DNA of 5,255 bases from an uncultured Muribaculaceae bacterium (GTDB lineage: Bacteria > Bacteroidota > Bacteroidia > Bacteroidales > Muribaculaceae): assembly GCA_947177435.1 (NCBI GenBank), contig CAMWUM010000161.1, positions 1 to 5,255 of the forward strand, read 5' to 3'. Made by a program: the position numbers and the translations under genes. Shown here piece after piece: positions 1 through 5,255 of this stretch. Numbering within the stretch: position 1 is the first letter of the stretch; each line of letters begins with the position of its first letter. The notes below the pieces were generated by a model. It was given only the letters and a program-made list of their open reading frames with translations, searched no databases and was not told where the DNA came from.

Positions 1-19
1 GTATTAGATTTAAGGTAAG

Positions 20-53
20 AAGATTAGTCGTCGTGATGACGATTAATTTTTTT
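20..53 (+). terminator. Rho-independent terminator of an upstream gene
   Basis: A hairpin with arms at 23-32 (ATTAGTCGTC) and 38-47 (GACGATTAAT) pairs over 10 positions with one G-T wobble and a 5-base loop (GTGAT). It can be extended weakly outward to 20-22/48-50. Seven T residues (47-53) follow on the plus strand, partly sharing the end of the right arm. This is the usual layout of an intrinsic terminator and implies a plus-strand gene ending to the left of the window. The stem is only moderately GC-rich, so efficiency is uncertain. No gene is visible in 1-175. Confidence 0.65.
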
Positions 54-110
54 ATATCCCTACCCCACCCCCGCATTTAGCCCAATTACTTAGCCTTTTG
101 TACGCAAAAT

Positions 111-141
111 TTTGATATGTCGGGAAAAATGCGTAAGTTTG
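111..141 (+). promoter_or_regulatory. Bacteroidetes-type sigma promoter of the first operon
   Basis: TTTG at 111-114 and TAAGTTTG at 134-141 are separated by 19 bases. This matches the Bacteroidetes -33/-7 consensus (TTTG, then TAnnTTTG). Transcription would be expected to start around 148, leaving a leader of roughly 28 AT-rich bases before the ATG at 176. No Shine-Dalgarno sequence is visible in that leader, which is normal for the phylum. The position between the terminator and the first gene supports the call. Confidence 0.7.
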
Positions 142-175
142 CGCCTAATATAATAATAATGTATACTCCTCTGAT

Positions 176-1099
176 ATGATAAAAGCTGGAATTATCGGCG
201 GCAGCAACCCGATGGCCGGCGAACTTATACGCCTGCTGATCAACCATCCCGACGTGGAAATAATGTGGGTCGACTCCGCCCGATACACCGGACGGCTGGT
301 CAGTGACGTGCACCACGGCCTGCTCGGAGAGACGTCGCTGCGCATATCGCCCAGCGGCAACAACCGCCTCGACGAAATCGACGCGCTGTTCATATTCCGC
401 CAGCGCGGCCAGACCATCGAATGGCTCGAGCAGCACCCTGTGCCCGAAGGCCTGCGCATTATCGACCTCAGCGTCGACATGCGCGACAGCCACAACGCCC
501 AGGCTTGGAACTTTGTCTACGGCCTCCCCGAGCTCAGCCGCAAGGCCCTGGTGCGCGGAGCCACGCGCGCCATCGTGCCCCACCCCGCCGCCATGCTCGC
601 CGAGCTGGCCCTGCTGCCCATGGCCAAGGCCGGACGCCTGCGCTCGGCCATCACCGTGCGCCTCAGCCCCGCGGCCCTGGGAGAGCAACCCGACGACCTG
701 CAGGCCATCGCCGCCGAGGTGCGCCTGGCTCTTAGCGAACTCCAGCCCGACGTGCCCGAGATTGAAATGTCAGTCGACCCCTCCGGCGACGACCGCGTGA
801 TGACGGCCACCGTGGCATTCGACACCACCGACGACATCGGCGACGCCATGCGCGACTACGAAGAGTTCTACGACGACCACAGCTTCACCTTCGTCGTTTC
901 CAACGAACTCAGCCCCAAGGAGGTGGCCGGCACCAACAAGTGCCTGCTGCGCCTCGACAAGGGCGACGGCCGCATCGAGATTTCGGCCACGATGGACGCT
1001 CTGCTCAAAGGCGCCGCCGGCACGGGCGTGCATGACATGAACCTCCTGTTCGGCCTGGCCGAGCGCGTGGGCCTGGCCCTCAAAGCATCTAAATTCTAA
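176..1099 (+). CDS. ArgC-like protein (N-acetyl-gamma-glutamyl-phosphate reductase fold), catalytic Cys absent
   Basis: The 307-residue product resembles ArgC, the NADP-dependent reductase of arginine biosynthesis, over its whole length (ArgC is typically about 310-350 residues). Family landmarks are HPDVEI (24-29), LVSDVHHGLLG (41-51), IIDLSVDMRD (95-104), VYGLPEL (114-120), and a C-terminal block with GTNKC (252-256) and GAAGTGVHDMNLLFG (279-293). Key positions are changed. The usual PGCYPT motif carrying the catalytic cysteine corresponds to VPHPAAM (134-140), with Pro replacing Cys. The Rossmann motif GASGYxGxEL reads GGSNPMAGEL (8-17), so two of its glycines are replaced. The conserved HRHxPEI segment is not recognisable. 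The only cysteine is C256, which is not the catalytic one. What is seen is the fold and the lost residues; what is inferred is that it is not a standard ArgC and may be a pseudoenzyme. No other arginine gene is adjacent. The ATG lies about 28 bases after the predicted transcription start. Confidence 0.8.
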   Translation: MIKAGIIGGSNPMAGELIRLLINHPDVEIMWVDSARYTGRLVSDVHHGLLGETSLRISPSGNNRLDEIDALFIFRQRGQTIEWLEQHPVPEGLRIIDLSVDMRDSHNAQAWNFVYGLPELSRKALVRGATRAIVPHPAAMLAELALLPMAKAGRLRSAITVRLSPAALGEQPDDLQAIAAEVRLALSELQPDVPEIEMSVDPSGDDRVMTATVAFDTTDDIGDAMRDYEEFYDDHSFTFVVSNELSPKEVAGTNKCLLRLDKGDGRIEISATMDALLKGAAGTGVHDMNLLFGLAERVGLALKASKF

Positions 1100-1104
1100 T
1101 CCAG

Positions 1105-1473
1105 ATGAAAGCAAAGATATTGCGCATGGCCATGGCGCTGATCGCCCTCACGGCCCTCTGGGCCGCCCCCTCTTGCCACCGCGGCATCGACAGCCCGCTG
1201 GTGGGCATCTGGCGCGAGGACGGCTCGACCGACACCCGCTACGTCGACTGGATGTTTAAGGACACCGGAGCCTACTACTGCCGCTCCATCGACGGCATAA
1301 ACGAGAAATACACCCAAGGCATATTCTCATATTACCAGGGCATATTAAAACTTAATATTACGGATGGCGCGCAGGCGCGCGAAGAATCGTACACTGTCGA
1401 CAACCTCACCGACAGCCGGCTCGTAGTCATCGACCGCGCCTCCGGCAAGCGCCGCTCATTCACCAAGCAATAG
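1105..1473 (+). CDS. Small exported lipocalin-like putative lipoprotein
   Basis: The product has 122 residues. The N-terminus is a signal peptide: MKAKILR is basic, residues 8-21 are hydrophobic, and APSC ends at Cys24, a loose lipobox lacking the usual Leu at -3. Lipidation at Cys24 is therefore probable rather than certain. The mature part is about 98 residues. It begins with VGIWRED (33-39), then has WMFKDTGAYYC (49-59) and alternating beta-type stretches ending in SFTKQ. This is the pattern of small Bacteroidetes lipocalin-like proteins (GxW, a FxxxGxY strand, then a beta barrel). No catalytic motif is visible and no ligand can be named. The start lies 5 bases after the preceding stop and the gene ends 4 bases before the next start, so it is the middle gene of an operon. 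Codons at about 1318-1365 are locally AT-rich compared with the rest. Confidence 0.75.
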   Translation: MKAKILRMAMALIALTALWAAPSCHRGIDSPLVGIWREDGSTDTRYVDWMFKDTGAYYCRSIDGINEKYTQGIFSYYQGILKLNITDGAQAREESYTVDNLTDSRLVVIDRASGKRRSFTKQ

Positions 1474-1477
1474 CCCC

Positions 1478-2749
1478 ATGGCAACCTCCTGGCTCATAAT
1501 CACCATCGCCTCGCTCATCCTCAGCGCCCTGTTCTCGGGCACGGAGATGGCGTTCGTCACCGCCGACCGCGTGCGCGTCGAGCTCGACGTCAAGCGCGGC
1601 GGCCTCATCGGCAAGATAATCAACTGGTTCTACAGCGATTCGGAGTTTTTCATCTCCTCAATCCTTGTGGGCAACAACGTGGTGCTCGTCATTTACGGCA
1701 TGGGCGCCGCCTACTTCCTCGACCCCTGGATCCAAGGCTTCACCCACAGCGAAGCCCTGCACCTTGTCATCCAGACTCTCGTGTCGACGGGCGTCATCCT
1801 GCTGGTGGGCGAATTCCTGCCCAAGACCGTGTTTCGCGTCAACCCCAACAACTCGCTCAAATTCTTCGCGCCGTTCATATTCTTCTTCTACATCCTCTTC
1901 TACCCCATATCGCGCTTCGCCTCTTGGCTGTCGATCTCGCTGATGAAGCTTTTCGGCGCCGAGTCTACGGCCACACGCACCGGCAAACTCTCGATCGACG
2001 ACCTCAACGACTACCTCGAAGAGACCATCGACAACATGGAGGAGAAAAAAGAACTGGTAGAGAACGAGGTCAAAATCTTCCAGAACGCCCTCGACTTCTC
2101 CGAAACCCACCTGCGCGACTGCATGACCCCGCGCAACGAAATCGTGGCCGCCAACATCAACGAGACCACTCGCGACGAGCTCTCCGAGCTTTTCACCCGC
2201 ACCGGCCGCTCAAAAATCCTGGTCTACGACAACGACATCGACGACATCGTCGGATACATCCACGTAAGCGAGCTCTTCGACCCCGCGCAGGACTGGCGCC
2301 AGCGCGTCAAGCCCGTCATATTCGCCCCCGAGACCCTGCTGGCCAACAAGATGATGCGCCGCATGCTCAAGGAGCGCCGCTCGCTGGCCGTGGTCGTCGA
2401 CGAGTTCGGCGGCATGGCCGGACTCGTCACCCTCGAAGACCTCGTCGAGGAAATTTTCGGCGAAATCCAGGACGAACACGACAAAAACAAGCCCTCCATA
2501 CGCCAGCTCGGCCCCGGCCTATACGAATGCTCCGGCCGATGCGAAATCGAGCAGATCAACGAAGCCTGCGGCCTAGACATCCCCGAAGCCGACGAGTACC
2601 AGACCGTGGCCGGCTACATCTTCAACGCCACCGGAGCCATCCCCGCCACAGGCGAGACCATCGCCCTGGGCCCGCTGCTGTTCACCATCATCAAAAAGAC
2701 AGCCACCCGCCTCGAGCTCATCCAAATCCGCACCCCCGAAGCCCAATAA
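1478..2749 (+). CDS. CNNM/CorC-family membrane protein (DUF21, CBS pair, CorC_HlyC domain)
   Basis: The 423-residue inner-membrane protein has the full three-part layout of the hemolysin-like CNNM/CorC family, whose members are linked to Mg2+ or other divalent cation efflux. The DUF21 transmembrane domain (about 4-155) has hydrophobic segments near 4-26, 57-80, 93-113 and 128-150. It carries the family motifs SGTEMAF (20-26), VGNN (64-67) and GEFLPKT (111-117). An acidic linker (172-200) leads to a CBS pair (about 212-335) with MTPRNEI (216-222), VVDEFGG (306-312), GLVTLEDLVEEIFGEI (315-330) and QDE. A CorC_HlyC domain occupies about 340-420. All domains are complete and no key motif is lost. 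Gliding protein GldE has the same architecture, but the ssb/mutY context usual for gldE is not seen, so I give no symbol. The substrate ion is inferred from the family only. The ATG lies 4 bases after the preceding stop, so translation is probably coupled. No convincing terminator follows. Confidence 0.9.
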   Translation: MATSWLIITIASLILSALFSGTEMAFVTADRVRVELDVKRGGLIGKIINWFYSDSEFFISSILVGNNVVLVIYGMGAAYFLDPWIQGFTHSEALHLVIQTLVSTGVILLVGEFLPKTVFRVNPNNSLKFFAPFIFFFYILFYPISRFASWLSISLMKLFGAESTATRTGKLSIDDLNDYLEETIDNMEEKKELVENEVKIFQNALDFSETHLRDCMTPRNEIVAANINETTRDELSELFTRTGRSKILVYDNDIDDIVGYIHVSELFDPAQDWRQRVKPVIFAPETLLANKMMRRMLKERRSLAVVVDEFGGMAGLVTLEDLVEEIFGEIQDEHDKNKPSIRQLGPGLYECSGRCEIEQINEACGLDIPEADEYQTVAGYIFNATGAIPATGETIALGPLLFTIIKKTATRLELIQIRTPEAQ

Positions 2750-2795
2750 TCCCCATCGGGTAAATTATATTGATGCAGATTTAAGACATGAGCAC

Positions 2796-2819
2796 CTCCT
2801 GTTTCTCCTGTGCTCCTGT
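2796..2819 (+). repeat. Three short tandem CTCCTGT repeats
   Basis: CTCCTGT occurs at 2796-2802, 2805-2811 and 2813-2819, with spacings of 9 and 8 bases. A 6-base inverted repeat, GAGCAC (2790-2795) and GTGCTC (2810-2815), brackets the first two copies with a 14-base loop. No T-run follows, so it is not a normal intrinsic terminator. It lies in the 173-base spacer between the CNNM gene and the rhs fragment. The function is unknown; it could be a dispersed intergenic repeat or a decayed element. Confidence 0.5.
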
Positions 2820-2864
2820 CCGAAAGCCCCAAAACCGCTAAAAACACTTAAATCCGGCATAATA

Positions 2865-2896
2865 TTTGATTTTGCCTCCAAAAAGCACTATATTTG
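2865..2896 (+). promoter_or_regulatory. Bacteroidetes-type promoter of the truncated rhs-toxin gene
   Basis: TTTG at 2865-2868 and TATATTTG at 2889-2896, 20 bases apart, match TTTG/TAnnTTTG. A second TTTG at 2871-2874 gives a 14-base spacing and is less likely to be used. Transcription should start near 2903, about 20 bases before the ATG at 2923. The frame is closed upstream by a TAA at 2908-2910, so the short rhs gene appears to have its own start signals rather than being a mere tail of a longer frame. Confidence 0.65.
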
Positions 2897-2922
2897 TGGC
2901 CGTTAACTAATCCATAACGAAG

Positions 2923-3873
2923 ATGACCGCCTCCATGCGCCACACATACGGCTACATCAAGGGCGACACCGCCTACTACTTCCTGCGCGACTACCTGGGC
3001 AGCGTCCGCGCCGTTGTGGCCGAGGACGGCACGGTCGAAGAGTCCAGCAGCTACTACCCCTACGGCATGCAGATGCCCGACGAGACGGGCAGCATCCAGC
3101 AGACGCAGCCCTACAAGTACGGCGGCAAGGAGCGCCTGACAGCCGCCGGCGTCAACCTCTACGACTTTGGCCCACGCGCCCTCTACTCCCCCGCCGCCCA
3201 GTTCACCAGCATGGACCCCAAGTGCGAGGACTACCCCCACCTCTCACCCTACCTCTACTGCGCCGCCAACCCCGCAAACGCCATAGACCCGACCGGTGAG
3301 AACTACGTAGTAATAAAAAACGAAAATGACAGTACTTATACTGTAGAGGCAGTATACTTTGTTGATGAAGCCTCGGAAGCATCTGCCAAGAGTGCTGTTG
3401 AGGTATGGAATAAACTAAGCGGTCAGGCTAAGTACGATGGATACAAGATATGCTTTAATTTGACGGTACAGGTTGTCGATTCCCAGGATCCTCAACTGCA
3501 AACCACAAAAAAAAACAAATTCCAGGACAAAGTGAATATATCATCCTCTGAAACTAAAGAATACAAATACAACTCGTATGAAGTTAAAGACGATAAGACT
3601 TTTAATGATTATTATCAACAGGAAAAAAAAACTTACGAGGTACCGTACAATGTTAATGGCACAACGGCAAGTAAGGCGTTCATTAGTGTAAGAGAGAATA
3701 AGTCATTTTCACTAACAGGAGCACACGAAGTAGGGCATACGCTTGGACTCCTTCATAGTTACTCTGGACTGATGAACGAAAGTGAACTTCAACGCGGTTC
3801 AAATATTAAAGTTTCCAATTACGAACTTCAATTGATTGTTGATAGGTGGATCGAACGTGAAAAACGACAATGA
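2923..3873 (+). CDS. Truncated Rhs core fused to a metzincin-type metalloprotease toxin domain
   Basis: The 316-residue protein has two unlike halves. Residues 1-125 are the end of an Rhs protein, the RHS-repeat-associated core, with LRDYLGSVRAVV (21-32), YPYGMQMP (45-52), PYKYGGKE (63-70), NLYDFGPR (78-85), FTSMDP (94-99) and SPYLYCAANPANAIDPTG (108-125). The usual long YD-repeat body is absent. Residues 126-316 are a different domain, rich in Lys, Asn, Tyr and Ser. It contains HEVGHTLGLLH, giving zinc ligands H268, H272 and H278 with catalytic E269, followed by a Met-turn SGLMN (M284). That is a complete metzincin signature. In polymorphic toxins the core ends where a variable C-terminal toxin begins, and zincin toxins are a known class, so a secreted or delivered protease toxin is inferred. 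GC falls from 67% (3181-3240) to 30% (3301-3360) at the junction, a sign of cassette exchange. No signal peptide is present. The substrate is unknown. An in-frame ATG at 2935 is an alternative start. Confidence 0.85.
   Translation: MTASMRHTYGYIKGDTAYYFLRDYLGSVRAVVAEDGTVEESSSYYPYGMQMPDETGSIQQTQPYKYGGKERLTAAGVNLYDFGPRALYSPAAQFTSMDPKCEDYPHLSPYLYCAANPANAIDPTGENYVVIKNENDSTYTVEAVYFVDEASEASAKSAVEVWNKLSGQAKYDGYKICFNLTVQVVDSQDPQLQTTKKNKFQDKVNISSSETKEYKYNSYEVKDDKTFNDYYQQEKKTYEVPYNVNGTTASKAFISVRENKSFSLTGAHEVGHTLGLLHSYSGLMNESELQRGSNIKVSNYELQLIVDRWIEREKRQ
3292..3303 (+). repeat. Left copy of a 12-base imperfect direct repeat at the cassette edge
   Basis: ACCGGTGAGAAC encodes TGEN at the end of the Rhs core, precisely where GC content drops and the toxin domain begins. 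It matches 10 of 12 bases at 4658-4669 in the same codon phase. Confidence 0.45.
3507..3515 (+). repeat. Nine-A homopolymer in the toxin domain
   Basis: Nine consecutive A residues lie within the codons for T-K-K-N of the toxin half, upstream of the catalytic helix codons at 3724. A single-base slip would put the active site out of frame. Confidence 0.6.
3623..3631 (+). repeat. Second nine-A homopolymer in the toxin domain
   Basis: A second run of nine A residues falls in the codons for E-K-K-T, again upstream of the HExxH codons. It lies 107 bases after the end of the first run. Both may be simple consequences of Lys-rich, AT-rich coding. Confidence 0.6.
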
Positions 3874-4631
3874 AACTACACAATAACGAACATCGACTGG
3901 TTGGTATGAAAACATGGAAATTAAAAATAGTTGTTATAGTATTATTTTCTGTTGTGGGTTTGACAATCAAAGCCCAAAGTTATAAAGACACAGAATATTT
4001 TAAAGACTACTTGAACAGCTATCAAAGATGGTCAATAGAAGACAATGTGCATGCGTGTCCTGAATATTACAATATTGATGGATCTCATAAGGTCTACGCC
4101 GTTGATACCATAAGCGCAGATCGCGTCAAAATCGTCTTGCAAGACCGTGGGCTCAATCTGTATGCAATTATAGACACTGTTGGGCTTATTGAGTCAAAAT
4201 GCGACGATATACTGTGTTCAAATTTGGCATATCTATTAGCGACCAGCTCTTTCACTTTTGTTAACATACCTTATGCAGAAAAGTTCAATGCATTCTGTGA
4301 TCGTTACTTTTATGAGACCGCGCACTTTGGGGATGAGGACGTAGTTTATATAGAACTACTTTACAAAAGGCAAGACTACAAGGGTAGGGAGTGTTTTTAT
4401 GAGTATTTTGACCAACACGCACGCATATACTGCAATCATCCATACTTGGAATTTCCAATAGAGACTAAACCACTGTACTATATGGTATTTTTGATGGTTG
4501 GGGATACGTATAATACATATATGAAATTGGCCGTGGAAGACTTTTCAGAACCACATTATGCACCAGTTGCATTTATCGATCCATTGGCTTATTATCGAGT
4601 GTTAGTGCCCATATTCAAAGAGTACGAATGA
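3870..4631 (+). CDS. Putative exported immunity protein of the metalloprotease toxin
   Basis: The 253-residue protein matches no family I recognise. Its ATG overlaps the toxin stop (ATGA, 3870-3873), the usual place of an immunity gene in an Rhs cassette and suggestive of translational coupling. Met13 (ATG at 3906) begins a textbook signal peptide: MKTWKLK, then a hydrophobic stretch IVVIVLFSVVGLTI (20-33), with likely cleavage at KA/QS (35/36). That makes 3906 a serious alternative start. The mature part is about 218 residues, rich in Tyr, Asp and Glu, and has seven cysteines (C63, C111, C116, C143, C175, C188 and none later except by miscount risk; the first six are clear). There are no further membrane segments of note and no catalytic motif. 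Base composition is AT-rich like the toxin half and unlike the flanking Rhs DNA, so the two probably moved together. Immunity function is inferred from position and export, not from homology. Export would fit a toxin acting outside the cytoplasm. Confidence 0.75.
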   Translation: MKLHNNEHRLVGMKTWKLKIVVIVLFSVVGLTIKAQSYKDTEYFKDYLNSYQRWSIEDNVHACPEYYNIDGSHKVYAVDTISADRVKIVLQDRGLNLYAIIDTVGLIESKCDDILCSNLAYLLATSSFTFVNIPYAEKFNAFCDRYFYETAHFGDEDVVYIELLYKRQDYKGRECFYEYFDQHARIYCNHPYLEFPIETKPLYYMVFLMVGDTYNTYMKLAVEDFSEPHYAPVAFIDPLAYYRVLVPIFKEYE

Positions 4632-5255
4632 TGTTGGCAAATAAAAATGTAATTTGTACCGGAGAGGACAGCGAGGGCACGCCGGTGTTCACCCAGGACG
4701 GCAACCAGCGCGCCCGCGGCGCGTGGTCCTACACCATTCTCGACGGCCACAAGCGCCCGGCCTTGCAGGGCGAGGCGGTCATGACAGCCACTCAGGCCCG
4801 AGAGGCAGCATCGGCAGGCCCCGTGGCCGTCCGCAGCGCCTCGTCGCCCTGCGGTTACGAGGTGCAGGGCCAGTTCCAGCCCTCCGACCCGGCAATCGCC
4901 ACCTATTACGACGACTACGGCTTCTGCTCCGACGACGCCGGGCTCGACTTCCTTGGCGCCGGCGGCGCCAGGCACTCGAGCGCCAAGGGGCGCGCCACCG
5001 GCATGAGGCAGGCCGGCAGGCTGTCCGTGTCCTACTACGACCTGCTGGGCAATCCCGTGCAGCAGAGCGGATACAACCAGTACGGATACGTCGACCACGT
5101 GCTCACCGCCTACAACTTCGACCAGACGCCCCGCGCCGTGGAGAGGCGCCACAGCCGCTCGGAGTCGCAATCGGTGACCGAGGCCTACGCCTACTCCTAT
5201 GACGCGCTGGGCCGCGAGACGAAAGTAACGCATTCTATCAACGGCGGCGCGGCGC
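4628..5255 (+). CDS. 5'-truncated Rhs/YD-repeat body, running off the window
   Basis: An open frame of 209 codons continues past the window end. Its ATG (4628, with a second at 4631) overlaps the immunity stop as ATGA. The first 10-11 codons are AT-rich; from about 4655 the DNA is GC-rich and Rhs-like. Recognisable Bacteroidales Rhs segments are DSEGTPVFTQDGNQR (14-28), WSYTILDG (33-40), YYDDYGF (93-99) with DFLG (107-110), KGRATG (120-125), SVSYYDLLGNPVQQ (133-146), HVLTAYNFDQTP (157-168) and the YD repeat YAYSYDALGRETKV (187-200). In intact Rhs proteins this part lies before the core, and it is preceded by a signal peptide and N-terminal domain that are missing here. It is probably a displaced piece of an rhs gene or the decapitated next member of an rhs array. 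It may lead to another core and toxin beyond 5255. Whether it is translated is unknown; the Rhs identity is well supported. Confidence 0.75.
   Translation, partial: MMLANKNVICTGEDSEGTPVFTQDGNQRARGAWSYTILDGHKRPALQGEAVMTATQAREAASAGPVAVRSASSPCGYEVQGQFQPSDPAIATYYDDYGFCSDDAGLDFLGAGGARHSSAKGRATGMRQAGRLSVSYYDLLGNPVQQSGYNQYGYVDHVLTAYNFDQTPRAVERRHSRSESQSVTEAYAYSYDALGRETKVTHSINGGAA
4658..4669 (+). repeat. Right copy of a 12-base imperfect direct repeat at the cassette edge
   Basis: ACCGGAGAGGAC encodes TGED at the point where AT-rich sequence after the immunity gene returns to GC-rich Rhs sequence. It differs from the left copy at positions 6 and 10. Such short matches can be chance in codon-biased DNA. 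Confidence 0.45.

Larger units (their letters stand above)
2750..2922. other. Intergenic spacer between operon and rhs locus
   Basis: These 173 bases hold no gene. They contain the CTCCTGT repeats and the rhs promoter. A CCCGA/TCGGG pairing (2735-2739 with 2756-2760, 16-base loop) spans the end of the CNNM gene but has no T-run, so termination of the first operon is not shown. Confidence 0.6.
3298..4657 (+). other. AT-rich toxin/immunity cassette within GC-rich Rhs DNA
   Basis: This block holds the protease toxin domain and its putative immunity gene. Its composition differs sharply from both sides: about 67% GC at 3181-3240, 30% at 3301-3360, 42% at 4561-4620 and 75% at 4661-4720, by direct count. 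Both edges fall in Rhs coding sequence. No transposase, integrase or terminal inverted repeat is seen. I read it as an exchangeable Rhs C-terminal module acquired by homologous recombination through the conserved core, which is the known mode of Rhs diversification. The right edge, which enters the middle of an Rhs body, is not explained by that mode alone. Confidence 0.6.

Noticed and set aside
86..688. Long minus-strand open frame opposite the ArgC-like gene
   Set aside because: It is Gly/Ala/Val/His-rich and without a known motif, as expected opposite a GC-rich gene, and the plus-strand frame has clear family motifs.
1342..1358. Perfect AT-rich hairpin (ATATTAA, AAC, TTAATAT)
   Set aside because: It lies inside the lipoprotein coding sequence, is all A/T in the stem and has no T-run; probably chance in a locally AT-rich stretch.
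2735..2760. CCCGA/TCGGG pairing as terminator of the first operon
   Set aside because: Five-base stem with a 16-base loop, starting inside the CNNM coding sequence, and no T-run.
1924..2763. Plus-strand Arg/His/Pro-rich open frame inside the CNNM gene
   Set aside because: Shifted-frame artefact; the CBS and CorC_HlyC motifs are in the other frame.
3298..4657. Insertion sequence or integron-like element carrying the cassette
   Set aside because: No transposase or integrase, no terminal inverted repeats and no clear target-site duplication were found; only the imperfect 12-base match is present.
4654..5202. Plus-strand Arg/Pro-rich open frame
   Set aside because: It overlaps the Rhs body in another frame and has the Arg/Pro bias of a shifted GC-rich gene, with no recognisable domain.
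4592..5233. Minus-strand open frame opposite the second Rhs segment
   Set aside because: Low-complexity Val/Gly/Ala composition; the plus-strand frame from 4628 reads as Rhs throughout.
1..5255. CRISPR array, tRNA or rRNA
   Set aside because: No regularly spaced long repeats and no cloverleaf or rRNA-like sequence was seen on either strand.

Overview
The window looks like chromosomal DNA of a Bacteroidales bacterium, possibly a GC-rich gut lineage such as Muribaculaceae; that family-level placement is an inference. Three things support it. Both recognisable promoters have the Bacteroidetes layout (TTTG, 19-20 bases, TAnnTTTG). Start codons lack clear Shine-Dalgarno sequences. The Rhs proteins have the sequence style of Bacteroidales Rhs/YD-repeat proteins (for example VFTQDGNQR, then a GxxTG segment, then YAYSYDALGRE).

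Region 1 (1-2749) is a compact three-gene plus-strand operon of high-GC housekeeping-type DNA. A rho-independent terminator at 20-53 closes an upstream gene outside the window, and a Bacteroidetes-type promoter at 111-141 starts the operon. The genes are an ArgC-fold protein (176-1099) that has lost the catalytic cysteine and parts of the dinucleotide-binding glycine motif, a small exported lipocalin-like putative lipoprotein (1105-1473), and a CNNM/CorC-type membrane protein with a CBS pair (1478-2749). They are separated by only 4-5 bases and are probably co-transcribed; I see no shared pathway.

Region 2 (2750-2922) is an intergenic spacer with three CTCCTGT repeats and a second Bacteroidetes-type promoter directly in front of a truncated rhs gene.

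Region 3 (2923-5255) is a broken-up polymorphic-toxin locus. A short GC-rich Rhs core (residues 1-125) is fused at its IDPTG end to an AT-rich C-terminal domain carrying a complete metzincin signature (HEVGHTLGLLH followed by a Met-turn SGLMN). A 4-base ATGA overlap leads into a signal-peptide-bearing protein that is the best candidate for the cognate immunity protein. A second ATGA overlap leads into an open frame that switches within about 30 bases back to GC-rich Rhs and encodes the part of an Rhs body that normally lies upstream of the core; it runs off the window. The Rhs parts are therefore in permuted order around an AT-rich toxin/immunity cassette. A 12-base near-identical sequence sits in the same codon phase at both cassette edges. 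The most novel material is the metalloprotease toxin/immunity pair and the way it is mounted.
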